64,000 nt of DNA from assembly GCA_051414805.1 (NCBI GenBank), contig CP166702.1, positions 4,278,001 through 4,342,000 of the forward strand, read 5' to 3'. This DNA comes from Xenophilus sp003671765 (GTDB taxonomy: Bacteria; Pseudomonadota; Gammaproteobacteria; Burkholderiales; Burkholderiaceae_C). The notes under the pieces are model-generated. The model was not told the origin of the DNA, did no database searches, and saw only the letters and a list, made by a program, of their open reading frames with translations. Of this stretch, positions 1 to 8,545 are shown in pieces (within the stretch, counting starts at the first letter, position 1; every line of letters begins with the position of its first letter). Both the position numbers and the translations under genes were made by a program.

Positions 1-615
1 CGCCTCGCCCGCCAAGCCCAATGCTAAGCCGGCGGAGACTAAAGTCATCATCACGTCGAAGGTCGCCACGCGCTGCGCGATCAGCGGCTCTTGTCCGCAT
101 GTGCGTAGGAACCGATCGACCTGGCGCGCGTGGCCTTCGCACACTGCTGGGTCGCCCAGCGCCAGCGGATGGCGCAACACCTCCTTCAGCGGGATCTGTT
201 TGAAGGCAAGCACCGGATGGCGGGCTGGTACCGCCACCATCAATTCGTCTTCCCATGCAGGAGTGACGATGATGCCATCACCTGCATCCTCTGCCATCGA
301 GAAGCCCGCGTCATACAGGTCGCTATGAAGCCCCTTGATCTGCTGATCCAAAGGCACCTCGAACAATCGGATTTCCACCTCGGGGTCCTCTTCGCGGCTG
401 CGCGCCAGCAATGCCGGCAGGCGCGAAGGCGTGACGCCATCGGACAAGGCAATACGCAACTGGCCGCAAAAGCCGTTGGCGGCGGACTTGACACTATCGC
501 GGGCCTGCTCCAGCACTGTAAAGACTCGCTGAACGTGCTCCAGAAACAGCCGTCCAGCGCGGGTCAGTTGTGTGCTGCGAGTGGTGCGGACAAACAGGCG
601 TGCGCCGAGTTCTTC
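1..615 (-). pseudogene. LysR-family regulator, C-terminal part, cut by an IS and running off the window
   Basis: The minus strand reads an open LysR effector-binding region from EELGARLFVRTTRSTQLT through ALSDGVTPSRLPALLARS to the window edge. It has no start codon of its own. The missing N-terminal helix-turn-helix is found on the other side of the IS (1975-2098), and joining the two halves restores a normal LysR sequence (LSRTIKELEE/ELGARLF). The gene was therefore intact before insertion. Its target is unknown; the neighbouring copper genes may be unrelated to it. The 3' end lies outside the window, so I cannot tell whether further damage exists. Confidence 0.85.
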
Positions 616-645
616 TGATGTTGCCCCCGTATTCCCGACCCCGCC

Positions 646-1560
646 CTATTCGCAATAAAGCACTTGGTCAGCCCCTGCAGCCTGTTGCCGCCTGAACTCC
701 CGAGGCGAACGCATTTTCAACGAAGAATGCGGATGCACCTCGTTGAAGTGCTCGAAGGCCGCTGGCAGTTGTGCCAGTACCGTCTGCGCGTCACTTAGGT
801 CCATGCGCGCCACATAGTCGCGCTTGAAGGTGTTGATGAAGCTCTCGGCCATGCCGTTGCTCTGCGGGCTGCAGACGGGCGTGTTGATGGGCTTCAGGCC
901 CAGCGCGCGTGCCAGTGCCCTCGTTTCGGAGGCGATGTAGGCACCGCCGTTGTCACTGAGGAACTCCAACTCCTGGCCCTGCGGGACCGCTTCGACCGAG
1001 CCGAATCGGCGTTCGACGGCCTCGATGAGCATCTCGCGAACCGGCTCGCCTGGCAGTCCCTTGCCCTCCCATGCACGCCAAGCCAGCACCTCACGGTCGC
1101 AGCAGTCCTTGGCGAAGGCGGCTGTCACGGTCTGCCCTGAATCGCACTTGATTTCCAGACCATCGGAGCACCATCGAAGGTCGCTGCGCGAGACCGCAAC
1201 ACGGCCCTCATGCGTGCGTGCGGACTGGCGGCGGCGAGGCGCCTTGGGCAGCAGCAAAGCGGCTTGTGCCATGACGCGATAGACGCGTTTGGCGTTGACC
1301 CTCGGGGCGCCCCGTGCCGCACGCTGGCGGTTCACCAAGGCACAGGCACGTCGGTAGCCATAGCTGGGCAAGTCGGCAATTTCCTGGCGCAGTTCGGCGA
1401 GCAGCCCGGCATCGTCGCTGGGTGTGCGATGGCTGCGGCCATCGGTCCAGTCTTCACCGCGCCCAAGCAGCTCGCGCACATGCGAGCGCGCCAGCCCCAT
1501 CGTCCTGCAGACCGTCTTCACTGGTCGTCCCCGGGCAACAAGGGCGAGCGCGCAATCCAC
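646..1560 (-). CDS. IS3-family transposase OrfB (DDE catalytic part)
   Basis: About 304 residues from the frameshift point. An N-terminal HTH_21-like region (YGYRRACALVNRQ) precedes an rve-type integrase core with the catalytic triad visible as WCSDGLEIKCDSG, FLSDNGGAYIA and SPQSNGMAESFINTFKRDY (D, D, E). The frame is open upstream of the slippery run without a convincing start and ribosome-binding site, so expression is most likely by -1 frameshifting from orfA. A GTG at 1560 sits directly after the slip site, and I use it only as a nominal start. Confidence 0.9.
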   Translation of the reverse strand: MDCALALVARGRPVKTVCRTMGLARSHVRELLGRGEDWTDGRSHRTPSDDAGLLAELRQEIADLPSYGYRRACALVNRQRAARGAPRVNAKRVYRVMAQAALLLPKAPRRRQSARTHEGRVAVSRSDLRWCSDGLEIKCDSGQTVTAAFAKDCCDREVLAWRAWEGKGLPGEPVREMLIEAVERRFGSVEAVPQGQELEFLSDNGGAYIASETRALARALGLKPINTPVCSPQSNGMAESFINTFKRDYVARMDLSDAQTVLAQLPAAFEHFNEVHPHSSLKMRSPREFRRQQAAGADQVLYCE

Positions 1561-1910
1561 TTTTTTTCTGCGGCGTACTCCACGGCTTCCTTGAGGATTT
1601 CGTTCTCCAAGGTTTTCTTGCCGAGCACGCGCTGCAGCTTGGCGATTTCCGCGCGGGCAGCCGCCAGTTCGGATGCGGGCACGACTGCCTCGCCAGCGGA
1701 GACGGCGGTCAAAGCCCCCTGGCGTTCGAGCTTGCGCCACTGGAACAGCAGTCCAGCCGAAACGCCTTCCTGCCGAGCGACCAATGACACGCTCATGCCT
1801 GGTTCGTAGGTTCGGCGCACCAGCGCCGCCTTCTCTGCGAGAGACCAGCGCCTGCGGCGCTGGTCCTTCACGACTACCTCGATTGACTCCGTATGCCTAG
1901 TCATATGCAC
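1518..1910 (-). CDS. IS3-family transposase OrfA (HTH subunit)
   Basis: A 130-residue OrfA. The N-terminal half carries the helix-turn-helix region typical of the family (RRRRWSLAEKAALVRRTYEPG, then a second helix around SVSLVARQEGVSAGLLFQWRK). The C-terminal part has a leucine-zipper-like stretch (ELAAARAEIAKLQRVLGKK) used for multimerisation. It overlaps orfB and ends shortly after the A7 slippery run at 1567-1561. Alone it would act as a DNA-binding regulator; fused to OrfB by frameshifting it forms the active transposase. Confidence 0.9.
   Translation of the reverse strand: MHMTRHTESIEVVVKDQRRRRWSLAEKAALVRRTYEPGMSVSLVARQEGVSAGLLFQWRKLERQGALTAVSAGEAVVPASELAAARAEIAKLQRVLGKKTLENEILKEAVEYAAEKKWIARSPLLPGDDQ
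1560..1567 (-). promoter_or_regulatory. Programmed -1 frameshift slippery site of the IS
   Basis: The minus strand reads AAAAAAAG in the orfA/orfB overlap. OrfA codons are GAA-AAA-AAG here; slipping back one base on the A run enters the orfB frame (AAA-AAA-GTG). This is the standard slippery sequence of IS3-family elements. Confidence 0.8.
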
Positions 1911-1974
1911 AGTCCTGTTCCTATCTTCAAAGATAAGCGATAGGATGGGGCCGGGGAATCAGGGGGCTATTTCA

Positions 1975-2098
1975 CTTCCTCCAACTCCTTGATGGTGCGA
2001 GATAACGGAGATTGGTCGATGTGCAACCGCTCGGCAGCGCGGGCAAAGTGAAGCTCCTCTGCTACAGCGAGGAAACACCGTAGATGACGAAGCTCCAC
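1975..2098 (-). pseudogene. LysR-family regulator, N-terminal HTH fragment
   Basis: From a GTG at 2098 the minus strand reads VELRHLRCFLAVAEELHFAR and continues with the second half of the winged helix (AAERLHIDQSPLSRTIKELEE). It then runs into the IS and stops within a few codons (VK stop). An upstream in-frame stop and a purine-rich stretch (GGAGATT) support this GTG as the start. It is the missing N-terminus of the fragment at 1-615. The first half of the recognition domain is intact, but a truncated protein this short is unlikely to function. Confidence 0.85.
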
Positions 2099-2245
2099 AA
2101 ATCAATCTCCTATTAAGTGTTATTTGAACCTACACATTGAATCTTCTGTCCGGGGTAGTCACCGAAGGCCATGCGCCTATCCGAATCGGACAGGCGCTGG
2201 GACTTCTTTCTGACGCCATTGGGAGGCATCAGCAGATCGCGCGAA

Positions 2246-2530
2246 TTACCCGCCGTGCTCCTGTTCAAGCAGCGAGCTGAGGCGAGCAACTTCATTGCTG
2301 GTAATGGCAATGTTCCGCCCGTCCTTCGTCGCCACTGAGGCGCCGATGGATTGATACACGGCGCGTCCGAAGCGACTTTCCTGTGCCATCTTTCCATCCT
2401 TGAAGACGTACAGCGTTCCCCCGTCAGCCAGCGGAACCATCTCCTTGGCTGCCTGGGCTGCTGCATGACCGGCGAAGGCAGGCACGGAGAGGGCGCTCAA
2501 CAGGGCGGCAATGACAATTTGCGATTTCAT
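2246..2530 (-). CDS. copK: CopK-like periplasmic copper-binding protein
   Basis: A 94-residue secreted protein: signal peptide MKSQIVIAALLSALSVPAFA, then a small mature domain containing LADGGTLYVFKDGKMAQES and FGRAVY, the hallmark region of CopK from Cupriavidus. CopK binds Cu(I) through methionines and also Cu(II) in the periplasm and is strongly copper-induced. It is the last gene of the leftward copper cluster, separated from copD by about 130 bases that include an ATTACA half-site (2616-2621), so it may also have its own CopR-controlled promoter. Identity rests on motif memory, not a search. Confidence 0.85.
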   Translation of the reverse strand: MKSQIVIAALLSALSVPAFAGHAAAQAAKEMVPLADGGTLYVFKDGKMAQESRFGRAVYQSIGASVATKDGRNIAITSNEVARLSSLLEQEHGG

Positions 2531-2658
2531 GATCGACTCCTTTGTGAAAACGACGACAACTTGCGCCGCGCCGTTAAATGTAGAAGCGCGCGATCTACAG
2601 ATCGCTTACCCGTGCATTACATTCAATTCATGTGCTGTCATTTGGTGCCAGTCAAGGA

Positions 2659-3585
2659 TTAGGTGCCGTTGGGAGAAAGGATGCCAAGCCACGCAACGCT
2701 CGCCAAAACCAGAACGGCTAATGTCGCCTCCGTGAACAGACTCTGCCGTAGCTTGACGACCGCGTGTGCGTGGTTGCCTGTTCTCAATGCCGCCTCCAGA
2801 CTTGGGCTCAGTCGAAACCGATTGGCTGCCGCCAGCGCGAGCATTCCTCCGAACAACAGGAGTTTTCCTACGAGCAGGCGGCCATAGAGCGTTGAGAAGA
2901 GCGGATCAAGCGATGGCCCAGCGATCAACAGGTAATTCAGGGCTCCGGTCACGACGAGTGCCGCCACGATCACAGTACCTATCCGAGCGAAACCATTGGA
3001 TGTTCGGCTCAGGATCTCTACTGAGCCTTGCCCGGTATTTGGTTTGTTCGCCGCAAGCACCAAGAACGCGATCAATGCGCCTACCCAGGCACCGGCCGCC
3101 CAGAGGTGCGTGATGTCCGAAGCGAGATGAATGTATCCGCGCACGCCGTCATCCATGGCGCCATGTCCCGCCCATGCAAGGGTCGCCAACGCCACACCAC
3201 TGGAAGCGGCCATCGCTGCAAAACGCAGTGTTGAATTCATGCGCAACACTGCGATGAGCACACACGTCACTAACGCCAGGATGCGAATGCACCAGGCGAT
3301 GCCCATGTGCGTGCCCGTAATGAGCATGTCGAAAACGTGCGTTGACAGCTCCGCGTAGCTTTGGGCGCCGGACATGGCCTTGGCCATGACCGTCATGCCC
3401 CACATCGACAGGACAATGCCGATGGCGGCGGATGCGCCAATGAGTACGCGATAGCGGCGCGAGATCGTCGAGGATCGCTCGTCGTTGCCCAAAGCATAGA
3501 GTCCGAACATGGCGACGCCAAACGCCGCCGCCAGGTCCAGATAAAGCGCCAGGCGCAGGACGATGGTCAACCAATCCCCGGCCAT
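2659..3585 (-). CDS. copD: Copper resistance inner-membrane protein CopD
   Basis: A 308-residue polytopic membrane protein with about eight hydrophobic segments, beginning with WLTIVLRLALYLDLAAAFGVAMFG. Charged or His-bearing positions typical of CopD lie between helices (AWAGHGAMDD, HLASDITHLWAAGAWVG). CopD works with periplasmic CopC in copper uptake or tolerance. Its ATG lies 4 bases after the copC stop, so the two are cotranscribed. The length and the C-terminal CopD domain are normal for the family. Confidence 0.92.
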   Translation of the reverse strand: MAGDWLTIVLRLALYLDLAAAFGVAMFGLYALGNDERSSTISRRYRVLIGASAAIGIVLSMWGMTVMAKAMSGAQSYAELSTHVFDMLITGTHMGIAWCIRILALVTCVLIAVLRMNSTLRFAAMAASSGVALATLAWAGHGAMDDGVRGYIHLASDITHLWAAGAWVGALIAFLVLAANKPNTGQGSVEILSRTSNGFARIGTVIVAALVVTGALNYLLIAGPSLDPLFSTLYGRLLVGKLLLFGGMLALAAANRFRLSPSLEAALRTGNHAHAVVKLRQSLFTEATLAVLVLASVAWLGILSPNGT

Positions 3586-3589
3586 GGGC

Positions 3590-3976
3590 TTACTTCACCT
3601 TGAAGGTGACGTTACCCGTGATCGGATGCGTGTCCGAGGAGACGGCACGCCATTCGACGCGATAGTCGCCCGGCTGGAGCGCCTGTGCCGGCGTGATGAC
3701 CATGGTCTTGCCGTCGCCGGCACCCGCGACGCTGGCGTTGATCTTCATCGGGCCATGGCTCGCCATTCCCGGCATGCCCGTCATGACAAGGCTTGCGGCG
3801 GAGAACTGCGGCACCAGCGTTTCGGAGAACTTCAGCTCGATGGTGGCTGGCGCGGAAACCTGCGACTTGTCGGCCGGCGTTGAAGACACCAGCGAAGGAT
3901 GCGCGAATGCGGCGGTGGCGAACAGGCCAGCAGCGATCGGCGCGACGAGCTTGGCGATGAAATGTGAACGGGTCAT
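3590..3976 (-). CDS. copC: Periplasmic copper-binding protein CopC
   Basis: A 128-residue secreted protein. The ATG at 3976 is preferred over upstream in-frame starts because it gives a clean signal peptide (MTRSHFIAKLVAPIAAGLFATAAFA) whose cleavage leaves the copper-ligand histidine at the mature N-terminus (A/HPSLVSSTPAD). The C-terminal motif YRVEWRAVSSDTHPITG is diagnostic of CopC and carries a second histidine ligand. A Met-rich stretch (MTGMPGMASHGPM) may add a Cu(I) site. It sits upstream of copD in one transcription unit. Confidence 0.95.
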   Translation of the reverse strand: MTRSHFIAKLVAPIAAGLFATAAFAHPSLVSSTPADKSQVSAPATIELKFSETLVPQFSAASLVMTGMPGMASHGPMKINASVAGAGDGKTMVITPAQALQPGDYRVEWRAVSSDTHPITGNVTFKVK

Positions 3977-4117
3977 AGAAGTTTCTACCTGGATGTGTGA
4001 GGTGTGGTTTAAGAACGAAATGCCGAGATAAGGCTTGCACCTTCGCAACGGCGTGGAACGAAAGAAACGGTTCGCTGGGCGATAGCAGACTCCTGTTGGT
4101 TCTGAAAGATGTTTCGG

Positions 4118-6598
4118 TCACAGTCGGCTCGCTCTCAGCCGCAAGGCGTTGCCCACGACCGATGCCGAACTCAGGCTCATCGCCAATGCTGCGATCAGGG
4201 GCGACAGCAACCAGCCCGTGAGGGGATAGAGAACCCCGGCGGCGATGGGGATGCCCAGCGCGTTGTAGAGGAAGGCGAACATGAGGTTCTGCTTCATGTT
4301 GCCCACGGTACTCACCGAGAGCGTGCGAGCGACAGCAATGCCACGCAGGTCGCCCTTGACCAGCGTGACCTGAGCGCTGTTCATCGCCACGTCGGTTCCC
4401 GTTCCCATGGCGATGCCCACGTCTGCCTTCGCCAAGGCCGGCGCGTCGTTGATGCCGTCTCCGGCCATGGCGACGATGCGGCCTTCTTTCTGCAGCCGCT
4501 CGATCAACATGAGCTTGTCCGCCGGCTTGACCTCACCATGCACCTCGTCGATGCCTAGGCGTGCACCGACGGCTTTGGCGGTGGTCTGCCCGTCCCCGGT
4601 GGCCATGATGACCCGCAGGCCCGCAGCCTTCAACGCGGCCAGGGCCTCGGGGGTGCTGCCCTTGACCGGGTCGGATACGGCGAGCAAACCCGCGAGTTGC
4701 CCGTCCACAGCCAAGTACATGACGCTGGCCCCTTCGCCGCGCAGAGTTTCGGCCTGGGGTACGAGCGGTTCCACCGATACGCCAGACTGTTCCATCAGCA
4801 CTGTGTTGCCCAACGCCAGTTGCCGGTGCTCAACCTTTCCGCGCACGCCGATGCCGGTTCCCGATTCAAAGCTCTGAGGCTTCACGAGTTGGAGGCCCTG
4901 GGCACGCGCGGCCTGCACGATGGCGTCGGCCAGGGGGTGTTCACTGCCCTGGTCCAGGCTGGCCGCAAGACGCAGCACCTCATCGTTCGTAAAGCCGGGT
5001 GCTGCGACGACCTGATCGAAAGCAGGTCGGCCTTCGGTCAGGGTTCCTGTCTTGTCGATGACGAGGGTATCGACCTTGCGAAGATTCTCGATCGCCGCGG
5101 CATCGCGGAACAACACGCCCTGCGTGGCGCCACGGCCCGTTGCGACCATGATCGACATCGGCGTGGCCAGACCCAGCGCGCACGGGCAGGCGATGATCAG
5201 GACGGCCACCGCATTGATCAGTCCATAGACCCAGGTGGGCTGTGGCCCGAAGAATCCCCATACAAAGAGCGTCGTGACCGCAATGGCGACGACGGCCATC
5301 ACGAAGTAGCCGGCAACGACATCGGCCATGCGTTGCATCGGTGCCTTGGAACGCTGCGCCTGGGCGACCATCTGGACGATCTGCGATAGAACGGTGTCCG
5401 AGCCGATCCGCTCCGAACGCATGACCAGCGCGCCGTTGGTGTTGAGTGTGGCCCCGATGACCTTGTCGCCCGCGCGCTTGCTGACGGGCAGCGGTTCGCC
5501 GGTCAGCATGGATTCGTCAATCGAGCTGCTGCCCTCGTGCACGATGCCATCCACCGGCACCTTCTCGCCGGGTCGGATGCGCAGCAGGTCGCCGACGTGC
5601 ACATGGCTGAGCGGCACGTCTTCCTCGCTGCCGTCCGCATTGATGCGCCGCGCGGTCTTGGGCGCCAGCCCCAGCAGCGACTTGATGGCCGCCGAAGTCT
5701 GGGAGCGGGCCTTGAGTTCCAGCACCTGGCCGAGCAGTGTCAGCGAGATGATGACGGCGGCGGCCTCGAAATACACGCCGACCCGTCCCATGGACATGAA
5801 GGAGGCTGGAAACACTTCCGGCGCAACGGTTGCCACGACGCTGTAGATGAATGCCGCACCCGTTCCCAGGCCGATCAGTGTCCACATGTTCGGGCTGCGG
5901 TTGACCACGGACAGCCAGCCGCGGGAGAAGAAGGGCCAGCCGGCCCACAGCACGATCGGCAACGACAGCACCAACTCGACCCAGCTCTGCGTAGCCATGT
6001 CCATCAGGTGCAGCCGCTCGCCCAGCATCGCCAGCGCCAGGACCACGAGCGTCAACGGCAAGGTCCACCAGAAGCGACGCGAGAAGTCACGCAACTCCGG
6101 GTTGTCGTCGTCGAGGTCGGGCAGCAGGGGCTCCAGCGTCATCCCGCACTTGGGGCAGGTTCCCGGATGATCCTGGCGGATCTCCGGGTGCATCGGGCAG
6201 GTGTAGATCGTTCCGGGTGCGGTTGGCGATGCCGCCGGGGCCGGTGAAACTGCGGTGCTGGCATGGTGATGCGGCGCATGGCCGCTGCCTGTGCCTATGC
6301 CCGCGCCACCGCTGGCATATCGCGCCGGATCGGTGTCGAATTTGGCCTTGCATCCGGTGCTGCAAAACAAGTACGTGTTCCCCAAGTGCGTGGAGCGGTG
6401 CTCCGACGCCGCCGTGACCGCCATGCCACACACCGGATCGCGCGTCGCGGCATCGGGCTGCGAGTGGCTTGAGGACCCGCCCGCGTCGTCACTGCCGGCA
6501 TGGCTGGCGTGATGGTGGTGCGTATGCGGGCCGGACGTTGTGGCACCCGCCGCCATGCCTGCGTGGTCATGTCCTGAAGACTTGCTGGGTGAATTCAT
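4118..6598 (-). CDS. copF: Copper-translocating P1B-type ATPase (CopF/CopA type)
   Basis: An 826-residue heavy-metal export ATPase. A His-rich N-terminus (HTHHHHASH) is followed by a YHS-type metal site (DPVCGM, residues 54-59) and a heavy-metal-binding domain (CPMHPEI, 134-140, with CPKCGM). Then come membrane helices, the TGEP actuator loop (366-369), the CPC transport motif (471-473), the DKTGT phosphorylation site (515-519), and GDGINDAPAL in the ATP domain. CPC plus the YHS and CPMHPEI domains points to Cu(I) efflux from the cytoplasm rather than zinc or cadmium. It lies between DUF2933 and copC in the leftward operon. Confidence 0.95.
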   Translation of the reverse strand: MNSPSKSSGHDHAGMAAGATTSGPHTHHHHASHAGSDDAGGSSSHSQPDAATRDPVCGMAVTAASEHRSTHLGNTYLFCSTGCKAKFDTDPARYASGGAGIGTGSGHAPHHHASTAVSPAPAASPTAPGTIYTCPMHPEIRQDHPGTCPKCGMTLEPLLPDLDDDNPELRDFSRRFWWTLPLTLVVLALAMLGERLHLMDMATQSWVELVLSLPIVLWAGWPFFSRGWLSVVNRSPNMWTLIGLGTGAAFIYSVVATVAPEVFPASFMSMGRVGVYFEAAAVIISLTLLGQVLELKARSQTSAAIKSLLGLAPKTARRINADGSEEDVPLSHVHVGDLLRIRPGEKVPVDGIVHEGSSSIDESMLTGEPLPVSKRAGDKVIGATLNTNGALVMRSERIGSDTVLSQIVQMVAQAQRSKAPMQRMADVVAGYFVMAVVAIAVTTLFVWGFFGPQPTWVYGLINAVAVLIIACPCALGLATPMSIMVATGRGATQGVLFRDAAAIENLRKVDTLVIDKTGTLTEGRPAFDQVVAAPGFTNDEVLRLAASLDQGSEHPLADAIVQAARAQGLQLVKPQSFESGTGIGVRGKVEHRQLALGNTVLMEQSGVSVEPLVPQAETLRGEGASVMYLAVDGQLAGLLAVSDPVKGSTPEALAALKAAGLRVIMATGDGQTTAKAVGARLGIDEVHGEVKPADKLMLIERLQKEGRIVAMAGDGINDAPALAKADVGIAMGTGTDVAMNSAQVTLVKGDLRGIAVARTLSVSTVGNMKQNLMFAFLYNALGIPIAAGVLYPLTGWLLSPLIAALAMSLSSASVVGNALRLRASRL

Positions 6599-6679
6599 AG
6601 TGACAAGTGCCCTCCGCCGTTAACCGTTGGTGTCTGGTGATCGCAGCAGGCCGCAGGCGCGCAAGGAGACAAGCGCGGC

Positions 6680-6710
6680 GTCGCGTGCTCGCACGGTGCG
6701 AGCACGCGAC
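6680..6710 (-). other. Perfect 13-bp hairpin directly after the DUF2933 stop codon
   Basis: GTCGCGTGCTCGC (6680-6692) and GCGAGCACGCGAC (6698-6710) are exact reverse complements around a 5-base loop, abutting the stop codon of the DUF2933 gene. No U-tract follows on the minus strand, so it does not look like a simple intrinsic terminator. An mRNA-stabilising or attenuating element between DUF2933 and the ATPase gene is the likeliest role. Confidence 0.75.
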
Positions 6711-6983
6711 TCATTGCTTCTGCTCCTTGGCGGGTGCGGCACCTTCCTCACCCTGACGCGCGGCATGATCGTGTCCGCCGTGGCCGTGACCACGGTGCAT
6801 GAACAGGTGCATCAGCGGACAAGCCGCCAGCAGCAGGAAGGGGAGATAGCCGGCAACATGTGCCGTGTGCTCCTTGAGCAGGAAATACGCGGCGACAGCG
6901 GCGATGATGAGGAACGCCACGCCGTAGCGCGATCGCCAGAACCGGGGACGATCGCTGGGGGTCTGTGTGTGCTGATGCTGCAT
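6711..6983 (-). CDS. DUF2933 small membrane protein
   Basis: A 90-residue protein with two hydrophobic segments (YGVAFLIIAAVAAYFLL and YLPFLLLAACPLMHLFMH). A short His/Gly-rich patch (HRGHGHGGHDH) and a charged tail follow. The pattern matches DUF2933, a family often found in copper operons of betaproteobacteria. The biochemical role is not known to me; histidines at the membrane surface suggest metal handling. It lies between the DUF411 gene and the ATPase gene. Confidence 0.8.
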   Translation of the reverse strand: MQHQHTQTPSDRPRFWRSRYGVAFLIIAAVAAYFLLKEHTAHVAGYLPFLLLAACPLMHLFMHRGHGHGGHDHAARQGEEGAAPAKEQKQ

Positions 6984-7016
6984 GGCATATCTCCACGGAA
7001 AAGGGTTGATGGATGG

Positions 7017-7502
7017 TCAGCGATGCGACTGATAGACCGTGCTACTACCGTTTTTCCCGATCAGCAGCACGTCGTAGGCGTCCTTGCGTCCACCATAGGC
7101 CGGACCATCCATGCCGGGCGAACCGACCGGCATGCCCGGCGCCGCGAGGCCGATGGCCTGCGGGGCTTCGCGCAGCAAGCGTTGAATGTCCGAGGCAGGC
7201 ACATGACCCTCGATGGCATAGCCGCCGATCTGCGCCGTGTGGCACGAACCGTACTTCTGCGGGATGCCCAGCCGCGTGCGCGCTGCCGTGTTCCCGGTGT
7301 CAAGAACCTGCACATCGAAGCCTGCGCCTTGCAGGTGTGAGACCCAGTCCTTGCAGCAACCGCAGCTCGGGTCCTTCCACACCTTGGCGATCGGTCGGCT
7401 CTGCGCCAGGCTCGGTCCTGCGAGTGCCATCACCAACAAGCCAGCGATCAATGCTTGGCGTCTCGGCACTTTGCCCTGGCTTCTGTCGTAGTGCATGTTC
7501 AT
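7017..7502 (-). CDS. DUF411 periplasmic metal-binding protein
   Basis: 161 residues. A signal peptide (RRQALIAGLLVMALAGPSLA) leads into the DUF411 core: VWKDPSCGCCKDWVSHLQGAGF, with the C-x-C-C cluster, followed by GSCHTAQIGGYAIEGHVPA, which is characteristic. The family accompanies copper and other metal resistance genes and is thought to bind metal in the periplasm. A twin-arginine-like PRRQALIAG precedes the hydrophobic core, but the motif is weak, so Sec export is as likely. It lies downstream of copB in the leftward operon. Confidence 0.88.
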   Translation of the reverse strand: MNMHYDRSQGKVPRRQALIAGLLVMALAGPSLAQSRPIAKVWKDPSCGCCKDWVSHLQGAGFDVQVLDTGNTAARTRLGIPQKYGSCHTAQIGGYAIEGHVPASDIQRLLREAPQAIGLAAPGMPVGSPGMDGPAYGGRKDAYDVLLIGKNGSSTVYQSHR

Positions 7503-7539
7503 AGATTGCCTCTCATCAGATGATCAAACCCACAAGGTT

Positions 7540-8520
7540 CTAGAACCAGAATCGCACGCCAGCCACCCAGCGCGTCTGCTGCGCGCGGCCACCTTCGGCG
7601 CGCACATAGTCCGCGGTGCGTCCGAAGCTGCCCGCCCGTTCCACGCCGATGTAGGGGGCGAACTGGCGACTGAATTCATAGCGCATGCGCAAGCCAGCAG
7701 ACGCTTCGGCCAAGCCCTTGCCGATACCGCGTTCCGGGTCGTCCTTGCCATAGAACTGCAATTCGGCACGAGGCTCCAGAATCAGTCGCTGGGTCAGCAG
7801 CAGCTCGTAGCTTCCTTCGACACGCAGCGCCGTACGTCCGCCACTTCCCACGTAGCCCGTCGCCTCCAGCTCGAACCAGTAGGGGGCGAGGCCCTGGATG
7901 CCGAAAGCCAACCATTGACGGCTCGGGCCTTCTCCGTTATCCACCCGAACGCCGAGCTGGGTGTCCCAGTACGGTGCGACGGCGTGCCCCCAGAGAAGCT
8001 CGGTACGCGATTCTTCGAGCTTTCCTTTGGCGATATCGCCTTCGGCCTTCACGACGGCCTTGTTGTAGGTCGTCCCATACCAAGCCTGGAGGTCGTAGGC
8101 CGTGGAATCGTCCCCTTTGCGCGTGAAGCGGCGTTCCAGGGTTTCGCCGCGCAACGAGAAGAACCTGTGTTCGTCGGCCAGCATCAGCCGCGGCACACCG
8201 GGTACGGCGTAGTCGCCCGATCCCAATGTCAGGCCATTGGAGTAGCCATGCGGATCGCGGGCGTCAGGAGGCGCCGACCCGCCCTGCATCTGCATGTTGC
8301 CGTGATCCATGGCCGGGGCCGCGGTCGAGCCGCTCGCCGACGTCGCGTGACCCGCGTGCGGGTCGGCGGCAGGAGCCACGGTCTGAGTGGATGGCGCGGC
8401 CGTTTGAGCGTCGGCCTGGCCGTGCGCTGCATGGTCGTTCTGTGCTTGTGCCTGGGCGGCGACGCTTACCAGGGCCAGAAGCGTCGTGGCCAGTGCGCGA
8501 GTGGGGAGTGCTTTGGACAT
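7540..8520 (-). CDS. copB: Outer-membrane copper resistance protein CopB
   Basis: 326 residues from the ATG at 8520, which starts a normal signal peptide (MSKALPTRALATTLLALVSVAAQA). A low-complexity His/Met region (HAAHGQADAQ, HAGHATSASG, MDHGNMQMQGG) is followed by the CopB beta-barrel domain (DYAVPGVPRLMLADEHRFF to the terminal aromatic WVAGVRFWF). CopB sequesters copper or controls its passage at the outer membrane together with CopA. The start lies 26 bases after the copA stop, so both are read from the same promoter. Confidence 0.93.
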   Translation of the reverse strand: MSKALPTRALATTLLALVSVAAQAQAQNDHAAHGQADAQTAAPSTQTVAPAADPHAGHATSASGSTAAPAMDHGNMQMQGGSAPPDARDPHGYSNGLTLGSGDYAVPGVPRLMLADEHRFFSLRGETLERRFTRKGDDSTAYDLQAWYGTTYNKAVVKAEGDIAKGKLEESRTELLWGHAVAPYWDTQLGVRVDNGEGPSRQWLAFGIQGLAPYWFELEATGYVGSGGRTALRVEGSYELLLTQRLILEPRAELQFYGKDDPERGIGKGLAEASAGLRMRYEFSRQFAPYIGVERAGSFGRTADYVRAEGGRAQQTRWVAGVRFWF

Positions 8521-8545
8521 TCTTGGTCTTCCTTGTGCGCTGGGT

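Larger units (their letters stand above)
616..1974 (-). mobile_element. IS3-family (IS2-group-like) insertion sequence inside a LysR gene
   Basis: A complete element of 1359 bp. The ends are related inverted repeats: the left end reads TGATGTTGCCCCC and the right end, on the other strand, TGAAATAGCCCCC, giving the usual TG...CA termini. The 4-bp sequence CTTC flanks both sides (612-615 and 1975-1978) and occurs once in the reconstructed LysR gene, so it is the target duplication. Inside are overlapping orfA and orfB with a -1 slippery site. The intact reading frames and matching duplication suggest a recent and possibly still active copy. Confidence 0.9.
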
